Shown piece by piece: positions 20,852 through 31,824 of a stretch of 64,000 nucleotides of DNA. The notes under the pieces were generated by a model, which did no database searches, was not told the DNA's origin, and saw only the letters and a list, made by a program, of their open reading frames with translations. A program made the translations under genes and the position numbers. Numbering within the stretch: the first letter of the stretch is position 1; each line of letters opens with the position of its first letter. Source of the DNA: Ceratopteris richardii (lineage: Eukaryota > Streptophyta > Polypodiopsida > Polypodiales > Pteridaceae); the NCBI GenBank assembly GCA_020310875.1, contig CM035430.1, forward strand, positions 102,612,431 through 102,676,430, written 5' to 3'.

Positions 20852-21884
20852 TGATGGAGAGTGTTAATCTCCAAAAGAACAACTTATTCTTGTGATTAGA
20901 ATACCTCCATACCAAGAATAAGTCAAAACCTTCCACTAATTTAGAGGATCAACTACTAATTGTCAAAAGATTAACAAATCTGTGAAGAAGATGAAACACA
21001 GAAAAGTCTGCTGCACTATTTCTTCACATTGACCTATCAAACGTGTAAAGTTTTTGATGAAACTTTGTACGAGTCATCTCCTAGAGATTGCGCATCTACT
21101 CCAAGTTGAATCACTTCAAAAGGTTTAGTATAACTTGAGAAATTGACTTCACAAGTTACCTATGTCAGAAACTGTCATCCAAAACAGTCGACTTTACACC
21201 TGTAACTTTTAAGACTTGGTTCTCCTTGAATATAACCCGTTTTACAAAATGCTTCTAGCCATGAGTAGCCTATCTTCCAACTTAAAGATTAAGCCCTCAC
21301 TCATGCAAAACTTTAAACTGTGCTAGGAGAAATGATCAAAACATTAACTTCGAAATATGCGCCTGTTTTAGGAACCTGTGAACACACTTCACATATGAAT
21401 GTTCCTACACTCAATTCACTCAGCCTTATTACAATTGGAAGCTAAAACTTTGCACAGAGGTCAAGCAACTCTCAACTTAGACTTGTACAAAAACATTTCA
21501 CAATTGATCTACTGTAGAAGGAGAACACGCAGAAACATCGGGCGCAAAAATTTTCATTTACTCAGAGAAATTACAACTGAGTGATGAGAGCTAACTCAAC
21601 TAATTTTTCTCTATCTCATGACTTCTATCTCCCTCATTCTTGACTTCTAACTATTGTCACATATGCTCTCACACATGCCCCGACTTTTCTCAAAGTATTT
21701 ATAGATAATTTGTACATGATTCTTACTGAACAAAAGATCTAAGTCATCTATGACTATACTAATGTACATATGTGTACACTTCTCTTGTCCTCTGAATGTA
21801 ATCTTCTTCCATACTTTAGGAATTGATTCTTCCTTCATCATTTGATCTTCCAAGCCTTCAATTGGTGATTGGTATGCACCAACA
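20852..21884 (-). repeat. 5' LTR of R1
   Basis: Same length and edges as the 3' LTR, with about three base differences. It is directly followed by CTGTA, the target duplication, and then the resumed linker and polymerase of element E. The reading frame of the E polymerase region picks up a few codons from the LTR edge by chance. Confidence 0.95.
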
Positions 21885-21889
21885 CTGTA

Positions 21890-23870
21890 GTATTCCCAGA
21901 CGAAGAGTTTGAACCCCATGGTTGGGCAGAAATACTAGCGACCATGGATGTAGCCATCAATGAAGAACAATGGACACCCCACTGTGACGAGGATGGCTAT
22001 GACATTTCAGTTTTTACGATAGAGCCAATCATGTGCGATGCAATTCTAGAAGAGTGTGAACCTAACACTGATGCATTTGAGGATGCAAGCGATTTTGATT
22101 TAGAATCAATTATCATGGACCCACCCTTTGCATCAGAGGAGGAATATTTCTACGAAGTAGAGACTCACACTCAGAGACATGAGGAAATTACGAATGAAGT
22201 AAGGTTAGCCACTCAAGTGACTGCTAAGAGTGAAAGTAAGAAAAGAAAGAAGAAAGAAACCATGACAGAAAAAGAAGGATCTTTGTTTGAAGTACCTGAG
22301 AATTTCAAAAAATATGAAATCGAAGATAGAAGAATCATGGTACGAATGCCTAATAGAAAAGCGAATGATGGACAAGTATATGATAACCGAGAGAAAACCA
22401 AGAAAGTAATAGTTGCCATAGAAGGAGAAGAAGAAAAATGCACATACATAGGGCATGATTTGACGACTGAAGAAGAAGAAGAGTTAGTTGCCTTATTGCG
22501 CGAATATAGAGATGTTTTTGCTTGGAGTTACAAAGATTTGAAAGGAGTAGATCCAGATATATGTTCTCATAGAATCCCTATGACTCTAGATGCAAAACCG
22601 ACAAAACAGAAACCGTACACGTACAATGATAACTACGCTGCGAAGATTAAAGAGGAGATAGATCGCTTGATAGAAGCAGGATTCATTTACGAAATTGAGC
22701 ATACCGAATGGGTATCCCCCATTGTGGTTGTGCCTAAGAAGAATGGAAAATTGCGTGTGTGTATTAACCTTAAAAAAGTTAATGCCGCCACGATTAGAGA
22801 TAGTTATCCTCTTCCTATCACGGAACACTTATTGGAAAGAGTTGCGGGCAAGGAAGTTTACAGCTTTCTTGATGGATTCTCAGGCTATAACCAAGTAGCC
22901 ATTGCTCCAGAAGACCAACACAAGACGGCATTTGCCACAGAATGGGGCATATTTGCATTTCGTGTAATGCCATTTGGCTTAACAAATGCACCCGCCACTT
23001 TCCAGCGACTTATGTGTCACGTTTTTAAGGAATTCTTACGCAAGAGCTTGGAAGTTTATGTCGATGACTTATGTGCTCATTCAAATGTAAGACAGACACA
23101 TATCCCAAAGTTAAGACAAATATTTGACAAATGTCGAGAATATCAGGTTTGTTTGAACCCAGAAAAATGCATTTTCATGATCAGACAAGGCAAAATTCTA
23201 GGACACATTGTGTCAAAAAATGGAATCTCTACGGATGAGGAAAAAGTGAAGGTAATTGCGGATCTACCTAGACCAACTAATGTGAAAGAGGTACAGGCAT
23301 TTATGGGCCATTGCGGTTATTATAGGAGATTCATACACATGTATGCAATCATAGCCAAGCCTTTGTACTCTCTTTTAACCAATTTTGAATGGACAGATGA
23401 ATGTGAAAATTCATTCAATGAACTTAAACGATGCTTGTGCTCAGCACCTATATTGACAACCCCAGATTGGAGTAAGCCATTCCATGTACATGTGGATGCA
23501 TCCAATTACGCCATAGGATGTGTGTTAGCACAACCCACGAATGACGGTAACATAGATCTCCCCATAGCTTACGCGAGCAGACAATTGAACGCAGCAGAAA
23601 GAAATTACACCACTACGGAACGAGAGGGATTAGGGATGATCTACGCGGTAAAGAAGTTTAGGCACTACTTGTTGGCCAACAAATTCAAGTTCTTTACAGA
23701 TCATCAAGCCCTATTGTACTTAGTCAACAAACCATGTAACACAGGACGACTAATACGCTGGTTCCTATTACTCATGGAGTATGATTTTGAAGTGGTAGTC
23801 AGGAAAGGAAAGACGCATCTTAGAGCTGATCACCTTTCAAGATTAACCTCAGGAGAAGCTCCTCAAGGAG
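21890..23870 (+). pseudogene. Element E linker, reverse transcriptase and RNase H
   Basis: The first about 200 codons hold a block conserved with H (FEPHGWA.ILATMD.A.NEEQWTPHCDE) and Lys/Glu-rich sequence. Reverse transcriptase follows at about 22540-23220: EHTEWVSPIVVVPKKNGKLR, DGFSGYNQVAIAPED, MPFGLTNAPATFQR and the catalytic EVYVDDL box at about 23055. RNase H at about 23475-23835 has HVHVDASNYAIGCVLAQ, YTTTEREGLGMIYAV and FFTDHQALLYLV, covering the expected acidic residues. These enzymes would make double-stranded element DNA. The frame is open here, so this part of E looks recent. Confidence 0.9.
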
Positions 23871-24069
23871 TAGCGGATGAATTACCAGATGCATACTTGT
23901 TTAACCTTGAGATAGCACCAGAATGGGCTAAACCAATAGTCCCTATTTTGATATACGGACCCAAGAATCCTAGGATCAAGATCAAAGAAGTAGAGATTGC
24001 CAAGTCTCAGAGATACCAAATAATGGCAGGAAGCATATATAAACAGGATAATCAACAGATTCTTGCTTG

Positions 24070-25560
24070 TTGTGTAGATGAATCAGAACATGCGAATTGG
24101 TTGCAATTAGCACACATAGGTGCACTAAAGCAACACCATTCAAAACATCGAACATTACAGACTCTGCAAAGACTACGAGTATATTGGCCTTCTATGGAAG
24201 CAGATGTCTACAGGATGTGTAAGGAATGCCAGGTGTGTTGTGAAAGACCACCAGTAGAGCATGCTACATTATATCACGTGTCTCTCACACCAGACTGGAG
24301 TGAACCTTTAGTGACATACTTGAGGACGAACACATTCCCTCAAGGCATGACCTTAGCTCGACAATGCAGTCTAGAGCAGGAAGCTCAAGAATATTCACTT
24401 ATTGGCGATAATTTATACAAAAGAGGACGAGATGGATATTTAAGACAATGTGTTCATGAAAGCGATTATCTGAGCATACTAGAGACTGCACACCAAGGTG
24501 TTGCAGGAGGTCATTTTGGACCCGATAGGATAGTCAAAGCCATTCTCTTTGCAGGATTATGGTGGCCCACCCTTCACATGGATGCACATACCTATGTAAA
24601 GAGATGTGACGTGTGCCAAAGAACTCAGTTTCCTACTCGCAGAGATGAAATGCCATTGAAACCCATGATGGGCGGACGTGCATTTTCAAAGTGGGGTATA
24701 GACTTTGTAGGACCCATTAACCCCCCTGCAAAAGGTACACATGCGGAATACATTATTGTTGCCACAGATTATCTAACCAAATGGGTCGAGGCAAAAGCCA
24801 CAAAAAAGAATGATGCTCACACGACTGCAAAATTCTTATTTGAAAATGTCTTTACAAGATATGGATTGCCTATAGAGTTAGTGAGCGATCGAGGCACTCA
24901 CTTTCTAAACCAAGTCATTGAATATTTGTTACAGGATTTTATGGTAATTCACAAGAAATCTGCACCATATCATCCTCAGGCCAATGGTTAGGCTGAAAGC
25001 ACTAACAAGATACTTTGTAACATACTAACGAAACTCGTGAACAACAAACGTTCAGATTGGGACAAACAGTTACACCACACTGTTTGGGCATATCGAGTGG
25101 CCTACAAGACCGTACTCAATGCAACTCCCTTTCAGATGGTTTTTGGTCAGAATGCAGTGCTTCCTTTGGACTTCTTGATACCGATCCTTAAGGTTGCACA
25201 AGAACATCAATGGACCGGCCATGAATTATCAGCGAGAATAATGGACTTGGAACGATTAGGAGAAACCAGGCTGAAAGCAGCAGCAGGAATATACGCAGCG
25301 AAGAAGCGACAGAAAGCATATTTTGATGCACATGTGAAAGATAAAGGCCTAAAAGAAGGAGATTTAGTTCTAGTATATACGCTGAAACAGCACGCACGGA
25401 AGTTAGAAAAGCGAGGTTATGGACCTATGATCATTAACAGACTTTCGACAAGTGGAGCAGTACAGTTAGCCACCTTAGAAGGAGATATAATGCCTAATTA
25501 CATTAGTGGTTGTAGAATCAAGCTATATCAGGAACCTCTTACTGAGGATATGCTTAGACG
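24070..25560 (+). pseudogene. Element E integrase with two HHCC modules
   Basis: Two zinc-binding HHCC modules occur in a row. The first (about 24113-24229) has AHIG, then H seven residues later, then VYWP and CKEC. The second (about 24491-24616) has AHQGVAGGH, LWWP and CDVC. The catalytic core follows with KWGIDFVGPI, YIIVATDYLTKWVEA, VSDRGTHFLN and SAPYHPQANG. A C-terminal domain ends near LEGDIMPNYISGCRIKLYQEP without a chromodomain. Integrase would join element DNA to the genome. One module is normal, and the doubling is unusual. The region is lightly broken. Confidence 0.82.
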
Positions 25561-25768
25561 ACTCACATTGGCAAAGAAGCGTAAGGAGGAAGAAAATAGA
25601 ATACGAGCGGAAGCTCAGGCAGAAGCCATAGAACGCATTAAGCGCATGAAGCTAAGAAGACAAGGACTAGGGAGAGAACATGATAACCATCTGGAAACAT
25701 CACCTAGATATCCCATGGCCATGTGTCAAGTAAAGTCAACCACTCATCCTAGCATAGTGGACAGGAGA

Positions 25769-26101
25769 CCATTCATTACAGTTAGGCTAGAGCACGGCAA
25801 CCCTTGCCAAGAACTCAGGGCTTTAATTGACTCAGGTGCTGCGACTAGTGCGATTAGATGGTCCCACTATAAGGATTCAGGAATAGAAATGCGGCCAATT
25901 GAGGCATACCTCATAGGCCTAGGAGGCATGGAAACCCCTTGCATGGGTGAGGTGGACCTTCCTATCCTCTTTAAGGATTTGACCATGACAGCGAAGCTAC
26001 TAGTGTGCCATGATGACGACCTGATAGAACCCCTAATCCTTGGCCAAGACTGGCTATACGATCACTCAGTGGACCTAAATCTTAGACAAGGCTCCTTACA
26101 G
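25769..26101 (+). pseudogene. Element E retropepsin-like domain downstream of integrase
   Basis: After the integrase C-terminus comes a basic helical linker (KKRKEEENRIRAEAQAEAIE) and then about 110 residues with retropepsin hallmarks. The catalytic-type LIDSGAATSAIR is near 25823. A second strand block reads AYLIGLGGMETPCMGEVDLP, and the C-terminal block is EPLILGQDWLYDHSV. This is the fold of an aspartic protease. It stands in a place where Ty3/gypsy elements normally have nothing or a chromodomain. The same domain and linker are present in element C at the right edge. Whether it cuts the element's own polyprotein is inference. Confidence 0.8.
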
Positions 26102-26479
26102 ATTGGAACCTTAGAGCAGAAGCGAGTGATACCGCTTGACTTCCCTAACGGCATTCCGCGTGACAGTTGTAACCCTAGACCCTATGAAACACATGCGACG
26201 GGAGATCGGAGGATCTTTGATCAGCTCAATCACGCTACGTCTACACCAACCCACTCTGGCTTGGCTATAGACAGTTGTCAATCAGAAGGATGATAGGAGA
26301 TCTTCCCTGGGACTTCTTGCAAACTAGAAGAGGCAGTTACCCAACCGCAAGGGCAGATGGACACAATCAGCGGTCAGGTGGGTTGCATCAGCGGCCAAAT
26401 GAGCACGACACCCTGCGGTGCTCATCCTTCCAAACTTGTTGTGGACTGGCCTAGATTAAAGTTAAAGAACACATCACTT

Positions 26480-27140
26480 CCTAATGGGCAGGTCACGCCA
26501 AGTGTTGGATCTCCCTTCTTTTCCAAAGCAGAGTGTCCATCCGACCTCTCAACCTCAGCAACAACAGAGTCAACCACGACGAAGGAACCCAGACCGACGG
26601 CAATATCAGAAGACACAACAAGGAAAGCAGTTTGAGCCACCCAAAGGAAGCGGCACCAGACAAATATGGGTGCCAAAAGGACAAAAAGCACCGAAGAACT
26701 CCAACCAAGCAGAGATCGACAAGAAAAAGGCAGAACAGAAATAGAATCAGTATCCACCATCCCCTCGACCTTCTTCTACAGGGCCGAGCATTCGACAAAT
26801 TTGGATCGCCAAGAAATACCTTACCCATAGACCCACACCCACGCAGATTTGGGTACCCAAACCATGTATCATAGCTCAACCCTTAAGCCATGTAATATAT
26901 ACCCCTCACAAATCTTTCCATCCCTCAATACCACCACACCCGATACTACCTTTTGCCCCTCAGCAGAAACCCACCACCCACTCAAAGACGATTAGGAAAT
27001 GGATACCGAAGAATGTCCAACCGTCTTCCCCTAACCCTTTGTCTAACTACCCCCCGACTAACATACAACCTTGTACTAAATCACTAACCATTAAACCTTG
27101 TAAAAATTCACCCACCATCATCACACATCACTCATAATCT
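26480..27140 (+). other. Element E region with repeated Trp-Pro-Lys motifs
   Basis: This Gln-, Pro- and Lys-rich stretch, translated on the plus strand, repeats a short motif: RQIWVPKG near 26664, RQIWIAKK near 26799, TQIWVPKP near 26847 and RKWIPKN near 26994. Element C has the same kind of motif four to six times after its retropepsin-like domain. The motif resembles the IWVPK spacer seen near gag in some plant copia elements. Function is unknown; a short binding motif is a reasonable guess. The 27141-27367 interval to the next ORF holds nothing I recognise. Confidence 0.6.
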
Positions 27141-27367
27141 CGTCTCATCAAGAAATGTATGCATGATCTGAAACGTGTAGGTGTCTAGAGACCTGCACTA
27201 GTGCTGCAAGAAGCATTGCATCCATCACATCACAGCACTTGGCTACACGGGTTACGCATCAGTTATGGAAAGGGATTGCGGTCTCACTTTAATGGGATCA
27301 TAATTAATTTCCATGCTAATGTGTTAATCTTTTGTAGCAGATCTTTCTCATTAGCGCACCAGTCATC

Positions 27368-30300
27368 ATGCAAACTGACGCAGGACCATCAGGAGCAGGC
27401 CCTAGTGTAGCTGCAGTGCCCCTCAATGTGTTACGAGCAGAATCCCACCCTACTGCTCCACCGCCAGAATTCCAAGGATTTCCAGGGCCCATGCCGATCG
27501 ACAACCCACCTATGGGCTACACAGAAAAGATACACCGTAACTCTCACTGGTTTCAGGGACTTGCAGGACCCTTAGCGGACGCGGATTTTATATTTGAATC
27601 CAATTTGACGTTTGATGACCGCACTTGGGGAAAATACCAATTCTTCTCTAGAGAGTTCGAAGCCCTACAGAACACCCAGGACTTAACTCACGTTTGGGCC
27701 AGGGCCGGCTTCACGGAGTATTTCAGTGATCCGCTGCCCAAACCTGACTTTTACAGGTGTTATTATTTAATCACTACTTTGCTGGCCTCAGAGAATAAGG
27801 ATATCCCAGGCACTTTTATTTTGCCCTCTTTAGTGGATGATCCACCTTACAAAAGTTTTTACCTCTCAAAGGATTTAATCAGAGCTGCCATCAAAATTCA
27901 TGGCACCCACACGCCCACAGATCGAGAAAGATTAATTCTAGACCCTATGAAACGTGGGGATGTCACTAAGTGGGAGGAGATCTCAACAATTACACCTGAG
28001 CTGTCAAAGCCGCTACGGATATGCATGCAACATTTTGCATTCCCTGCTCAGGACAGATTCACCATGCCACATAAAAGAATATGGTTTGGATTGTACTTGG
28101 CATGTACGGGACCTCAGACGGTTGATCTGGCGAGCTGGATCATTGATCAAATGTATTTGGCACAACACAGATGGGAACGAAAGAAAGTGCTTAATGGATG
28201 TTGTGCGCTCACAAGAATTGTTTATATGTGCTTGGCTTATGATTTGCCAATTGAACGTGCATTAACAGGAGAAGAGCTGAACGCATTCAAAGGAACGACG
28301 AAGAAAGCCAGGAAGCCCAGCAGAACACGGGCAGGTAAGCGCATGAGAGGCACCATTCCTTGCCTTCAAGTGCCAGAGTCACCATCACCACAACCCTCTC
28401 CAGCACAATCACCGACAGAAGCCGCTCCCACAGTGCAACCTATTCGCATAAGGTTGTCTAGACCAGTGGTCACGGAGGGCACTACTAGTGCCGCTGCACC
28501 TCAGGCAGCTGCCACCACAGAACCCACCACCACGACAGCAGAAGCTCCCACCACTATTGGTGCGGAAGCCTTTTCTTTCCCATTAACACACATGGAGGCA
28601 GAACCAATAAACACAACATTCGATTTTGAGATGCCGGATGCATTCTCAAATGAGTTCCAGTTTTCAGAGGCACAAATGTTCTCTCAAGAATATGAATGGC
28701 CCAGCTACCCTACCACACCGCGGGATCTGCCACAGGGACAAGTTGTGTCTAGCTCTGATGACGAAGGAACAGCCACCGACGACGACGAAGGTGATGACGA
28801 AGCCAGCCAGGGCACGCATGATTCCCAAGAACAAGGACAGACAGACGGCCAAGGTCAACAAACCGATGCACAAGGTGACACCAGCACGCATGAAGAGGAG
28901 ACTTTCGAAGCAGCAGCTTACACGCTGGCAATCAAGAAATTATATCGTACGATGGAGAAAGTCTGGGCACGGAAGAAATTAACTGAAGAAGAGAGCCAGA
29001 CCCTAATCGAACAAGAACTAGTCTCCGGAGGATTTGAAGAAGTCTACATCAGAGGGTTTAGAGAACTGGTCCAATCCATCGGCCCGGTCGAAGCATTGAG
29101 ATATTTACAAAGGAAGCCACTTCCTCAATATGACCCTCGCAGAATTCGCCTGTTATCCAAGCCCGGTGAATATATTCGAGTTCCGGTAGGTGCTCAATCA
29201 TCCCACCAGGCGCAAGATGCACGCTTACGTCCGAAAAGACCCATCACCGAAGAGGCCATCCTAGTTGACTCCCCACCACGTACTACCGTTGTACATACTA
29301 CCACTATCCTTGAAATAACATCCACACCATCTACTCCTCTCTCACCTCATGTTTCACCAATCCATCCTGTATCCCCAGCACACCCACCTGCTCCTCCCAC
29401 CTCCACACCAGTTCACGACAACATAGCCACACCCTTTGCCCTGCCCATTCATACCACCATGCCCGCACCCACCCCACCTCGTCTACATGTTAACCCCTTC
29501 ATCCCTTCATCCTTCCCATCCTTCCCCCCACCTTTAAGACACCCTTTCACCTTTCTAACCCCACTAACCTTCTCACCAGTTTCACCTCCTCAACCCACCA
29601 TAACCCCTATTTCCCCTTTTCACCAAGCTGCTCCAGCCATTCCCCCTGTAAATTATTCTACATTTGTAAATCCCGTCTTCACACCTACACAACCACCCAC
29701 ATACACACCGCTTTTCACAGTCACCGCACTTGACACGTCCAATGACATGGACATCTCACCACCCACCGCTCCAGCACCCACTCCACTCACAGCACCATCA
29801 TATTTAGGTACGTCACTATTTTCCACGATCACCACTGCATCCACCTTCCCAACCCCATTTCCCATTCCCGCTGCATCTACTTCCACCGCATCCTCACTTA
29901 GCACTCCATTACTATTATCGCCAACCATAGACACTGCACTTCAACAAATGTTCACATGCATGTCACAAGTACGAGATGAGTTTGCATCTCTTGGCAACAA
30001 CTATCAACAACTGCAGAGGACAACCAACGAATTGCAGTCGCAGCTTAATTCATTATCAATCGAGAATGCCTCTTTAAATACGCGATACCAAGAACTAAGA
30101 GAGGCATATCATAAGCTAGAGCTAGAAAGTGAAGAGAAAACAAAAGAAGCCACTGCTGATCTGGACAACCTGCTTCGAGCCCAAACAATTAGAAACGCGA
30201 CGCTGACAAGGAATATGGGCCTACTCAGGAGACACCTAGCCGCAGCCAAGGAGGAGAACCAGAGACTCCAAGAGCAGAATAGAGAAAATTTGGAAGCGGC

Positions 30301-31723
30301 ATTGGACCATCCTGAACAACCCTTAAGTCCTAGCAGATTCAAGGCAATCCCATTCGAATCGATGCGGATGTTGCTAGATGACCATGTTCGACTGCTAGAG
30401 GACTATGATCGAATGAACGAAGAGCATCAGAAGCTAAAAGAAGATCACAAGTTACTACAGCTCAGAGAACCGGCACCACAACAACTACCAGTGGTAGCAG
30501 AAGTACCAGAACCTGTGGACCCCTCTCCTGAACTCATAGAGGAACTCAACGCACTACGGGCCCAGGTAACCACTCTCCAATCACGCATAGATGTATACGA
30601 AGCACCACCACGGCCTGATTCCCCACCGGAGATACCAGCTGACGACGAGAACATAACCATTCCGGTGGAGGAAACGTTTGAAGAAGCATACGAGCCAATA
30701 CCCATCCCAGGCGGACAAGTCACGGCCGAAGGCCAGATGACCTATGAACTTCCTACCCCCGCGTGGATGAAAACGATCGAAGAACTTGGAACGACACATT
30801 CGGCCAGAGTAGAGGCACAGTTACATGCCATGGCCATGATTGAAGAGAGAATCTTACAATCCCCCTTCTTTGCTCATTTGGCCCCCCGACGCTATATATC
30901 TGGGCATGAGCTGCAGTATAAGCCATACTTCATGTTAATGGCTGAATATCAGCTAGCTATAGAGAAAGAAACCGGCATGAAACCCACGCATGCTACACAA
31001 TTCGAGCCGGCGGACTTGCCACCAAATGCGCAAAGAGGAGAAATCCATCAACCTGATTGGCGCAAAGACCTCCTCCAGAAGTACCCAGAAATGATGAGCA
31101 CATGGGTGAAAGCGCCCTTACATTTAAAGTATAATCCTTGCTGGGGACCAGTACCACGATGCCGCTCCTGGACTGCATTCGCTATCAAAGTCCAAAACAA
31201 TAGGCAGTGTCAGGATTGGCTGAATTACCCCTACTTCAAGCCGCCCACCGAGTTGCCCACTGTTGGCTATATGATGTCTACAATCCGTCACTGGCTCCCT
31301 CGTCTGAAGCATATGGATGATATCGCAGCGCATATGACTGTCAAAATTTTTGACATGATGCAAATGATATTTAAAGTCTTCCGACGCGTCAAGGCACCGC
31401 ATGTAAACACCCCGGGATTTGAGCATGGTAACTTTGATCTAGTATATGACATGAGCACAACGCCATCGCTCCGGGTGTGTTATGCCTGGCACTGTAGAAT
31501 AAAATACCTCCCGGCATGCTACAAACAAACCTTTGAAGAGATGTTCACCACCGGGTTTTGGGAATACCATTCCGAGGTATTCATCAGCAGGCCCACACAT
31601 TTATTGCAACTTTTTGCCTGTGAGCGAATGGTTTATTCCACGCATTATCAACTCCCGCCACCCGACGAACCGCAACCAATCGACTGGGAGAGGCTCGAGG
31701 CTGATCTGGCCCGAGGCATTTGA
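27368..31723 (+). CDS. Element E extra ORF, 1451 aa, function unknown
   Basis: A single open frame lies between the pol region and the 3' LTR, same strand. Approximate layout: residues 60-320 are globular, with HWFQGLAGPLADADFIF, DRTWGKYQFF and a Cys/Trp-rich helical segment, and recall plant transposon-associated proteins of unknown function. Residues 330-460 are Pro/Thr/Ala-rich. About 470-500 is acidic (SSDDEGTATDDDEGDD). About 520-620 is helical. About 640-850 is very Pro/Ser/Thr-rich. About 860-1080 is coiled coil (NNYQQLQRTTNELQSQLNSL and more heptads). About 1130-1451 is globular, Trp- and Tyr-rich. I see no signal peptide or membrane span, so it does not look like an envelope protein. 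No catalytic motif is recognised. Its integrity in a recently inserted element suggests selection on it. Confidence 0.8.
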   Translation: MQTDAGPSGAGPSVAAVPLNVLRAESHPTAPPPEFQGFPGPMPIDNPPMGYTEKIHRNSHWFQGLAGPLADADFIFESNLTFDDRTWGKYQFFSREFEALQNTQDLTHVWARAGFTEYFSDPLPKPDFYRCYYLITTLLASENKDIPGTFILPSLVDDPPYKSFYLSKDLIRAAIKIHGTHTPTDRERLILDPMKRGDVTKWEEISTITPELSKPLRICMQHFAFPAQDRFTMPHKRIWFGLYLACTGPQTVDLASWIIDQMYLAQHRWERKKVLNGCCALTRIVYMCLAYDLPIERALTGEELNAFKGTTKKARKPSRTRAGKRMRGTIPCLQVPESPSPQPSPAQSPTEAAPTVQPIRIRLSRPVVTEGTTSAAAPQAAATTEPTTTTAEAPTTIGAEAFSFPLTHMEAEPINTTFDFEMPDAFSNEFQFSEAQMFSQEYEWPSYPTTPRDLPQGQVVSSSDDEGTATDDDEGDDEASQGTHDSQEQGQTDGQGQQTDAQGDTSTHEEETFEAAAYTLAIKKLYRTMEKVWARKKLTEEESQTLIEQELVSGGFEEVYIRGFRELVQSIGPVEALRYLQRKPLPQYDPRRIRLLSKPGEYIRVPVGAQSSHQAQDARLRPKRPITEEAILVDSPPRTTVVHTTTILEITSTPSTPLSPHVSPIHPVSPAHPPAPPTSTPVHDNIATPFALPIHTTMPAPTPPRLHVNPFIPSSFPSFPPPLRHPFTFLTPLTFSPVSPPQPTITPISPFHQAAPAIPPVNYSTFVNPVFTPTQPPTYTPLFTVTALDTSNDMDISPPTAPAPTPLTAPSYLGTSLFSTITTASTFPTPFPIPAASTSTASSLSTPLLLSPTIDTALQQMFTCMSQVRDEFASLGNNYQQLQRTTNELQSQLNSLSIENASLNTRYQELREAYHKLELESEEKTKEATADLDNLLRAQTIRNATLTRNMGLLRRHLAAAKEENQRLQEQNRENLEAALDHPEQPLSPSRFKAIPFESMRMLLDDHVRLLEDYDRMNEEHQKLKEDHKLLQLREPAPQQLPVVAEVPEPVDPSPELIEELNALRAQVTTLQSRIDVYEAPPRPDSPPEIPADDENITIPVEETFEEAYEPIPIPGGQVTAEGQMTYELPTPAWMKTIEELGTTHSARVEAQLHAMAMIEERILQSPFFAHLAPRRYISGHELQYKPYFMLMAEYQLAIEKETGMKPTHATQFEPADLPPNAQRGEIHQPDWRKDLLQKYPEMMSTWVKAPLHLKYNPCWGPVPRCRSWTAFAIKVQNNRQCQDWLNYPYFKPPTELPTVGYMMSTIRHWLPRLKHMDDIAAHMTVKIFDMMQMIFKVFRRVKAPHVNTPGFEHGNFDLVYDMSTTPSLRVCYAWHCRIKYLPACYKQTFEEMFTTGFWEYHSEVFISRPTHLLQLFACERMVYSTHYQLPPPDEPQPIDWERLEADLARGI

Positions 31724-31810
31724 GTATCTGAGCACACCCTCGCTCACGACCTCCTACAAAATTACATCCGGCAGACCGCACAACAAGGTTATGTTGAGGA
31801 CGACAAAAGC

Positions 31811-31824
31811 GAGAGGGAGGGGGG
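31811..31824 (+). other. Polypurine tract of element E
   Basis: GAGAGGGAGGGGGG directly abuts the 3' LTR and would prime plus-strand DNA synthesis. The 31724-31810 interval is short non-coding sequence. Confidence 0.9.

Larger units (their letters stand above)
15423..21884 (-). mobile_element. Element R1: whole Ty1/copia retrotransposon inside element E
   Basis: It is 6462 bases long with 1033-base LTRs at both ends, flanked by the 5-base duplication CTGTA (15418-15422 and 21885-21889). A minus-strand primer site matches initiator tRNA-Met, a polypurine tract abuts the 3' LTR, and one uninterrupted polyprotein lies between. The LTRs differ at about 3 of 1033 bases. By sequence it looks whole and is the youngest insertion here. 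It is the same family as R2. Confidence 0.95.

Noticed and set aside
21647-21919. A 90-codon minus-strand frame (and its copy at 16218-16424)
   Set aside because: It lies inside the R1 LTRs and occurs in both. No domain is recognisable, so it is LTR sequence.
27368-31723. Envelope protein as the identity of the extra ORF
   Set aside because: I see no signal peptide or membrane-spanning segment, and the Pro-rich and coiled-coil layout is not envelope-like.
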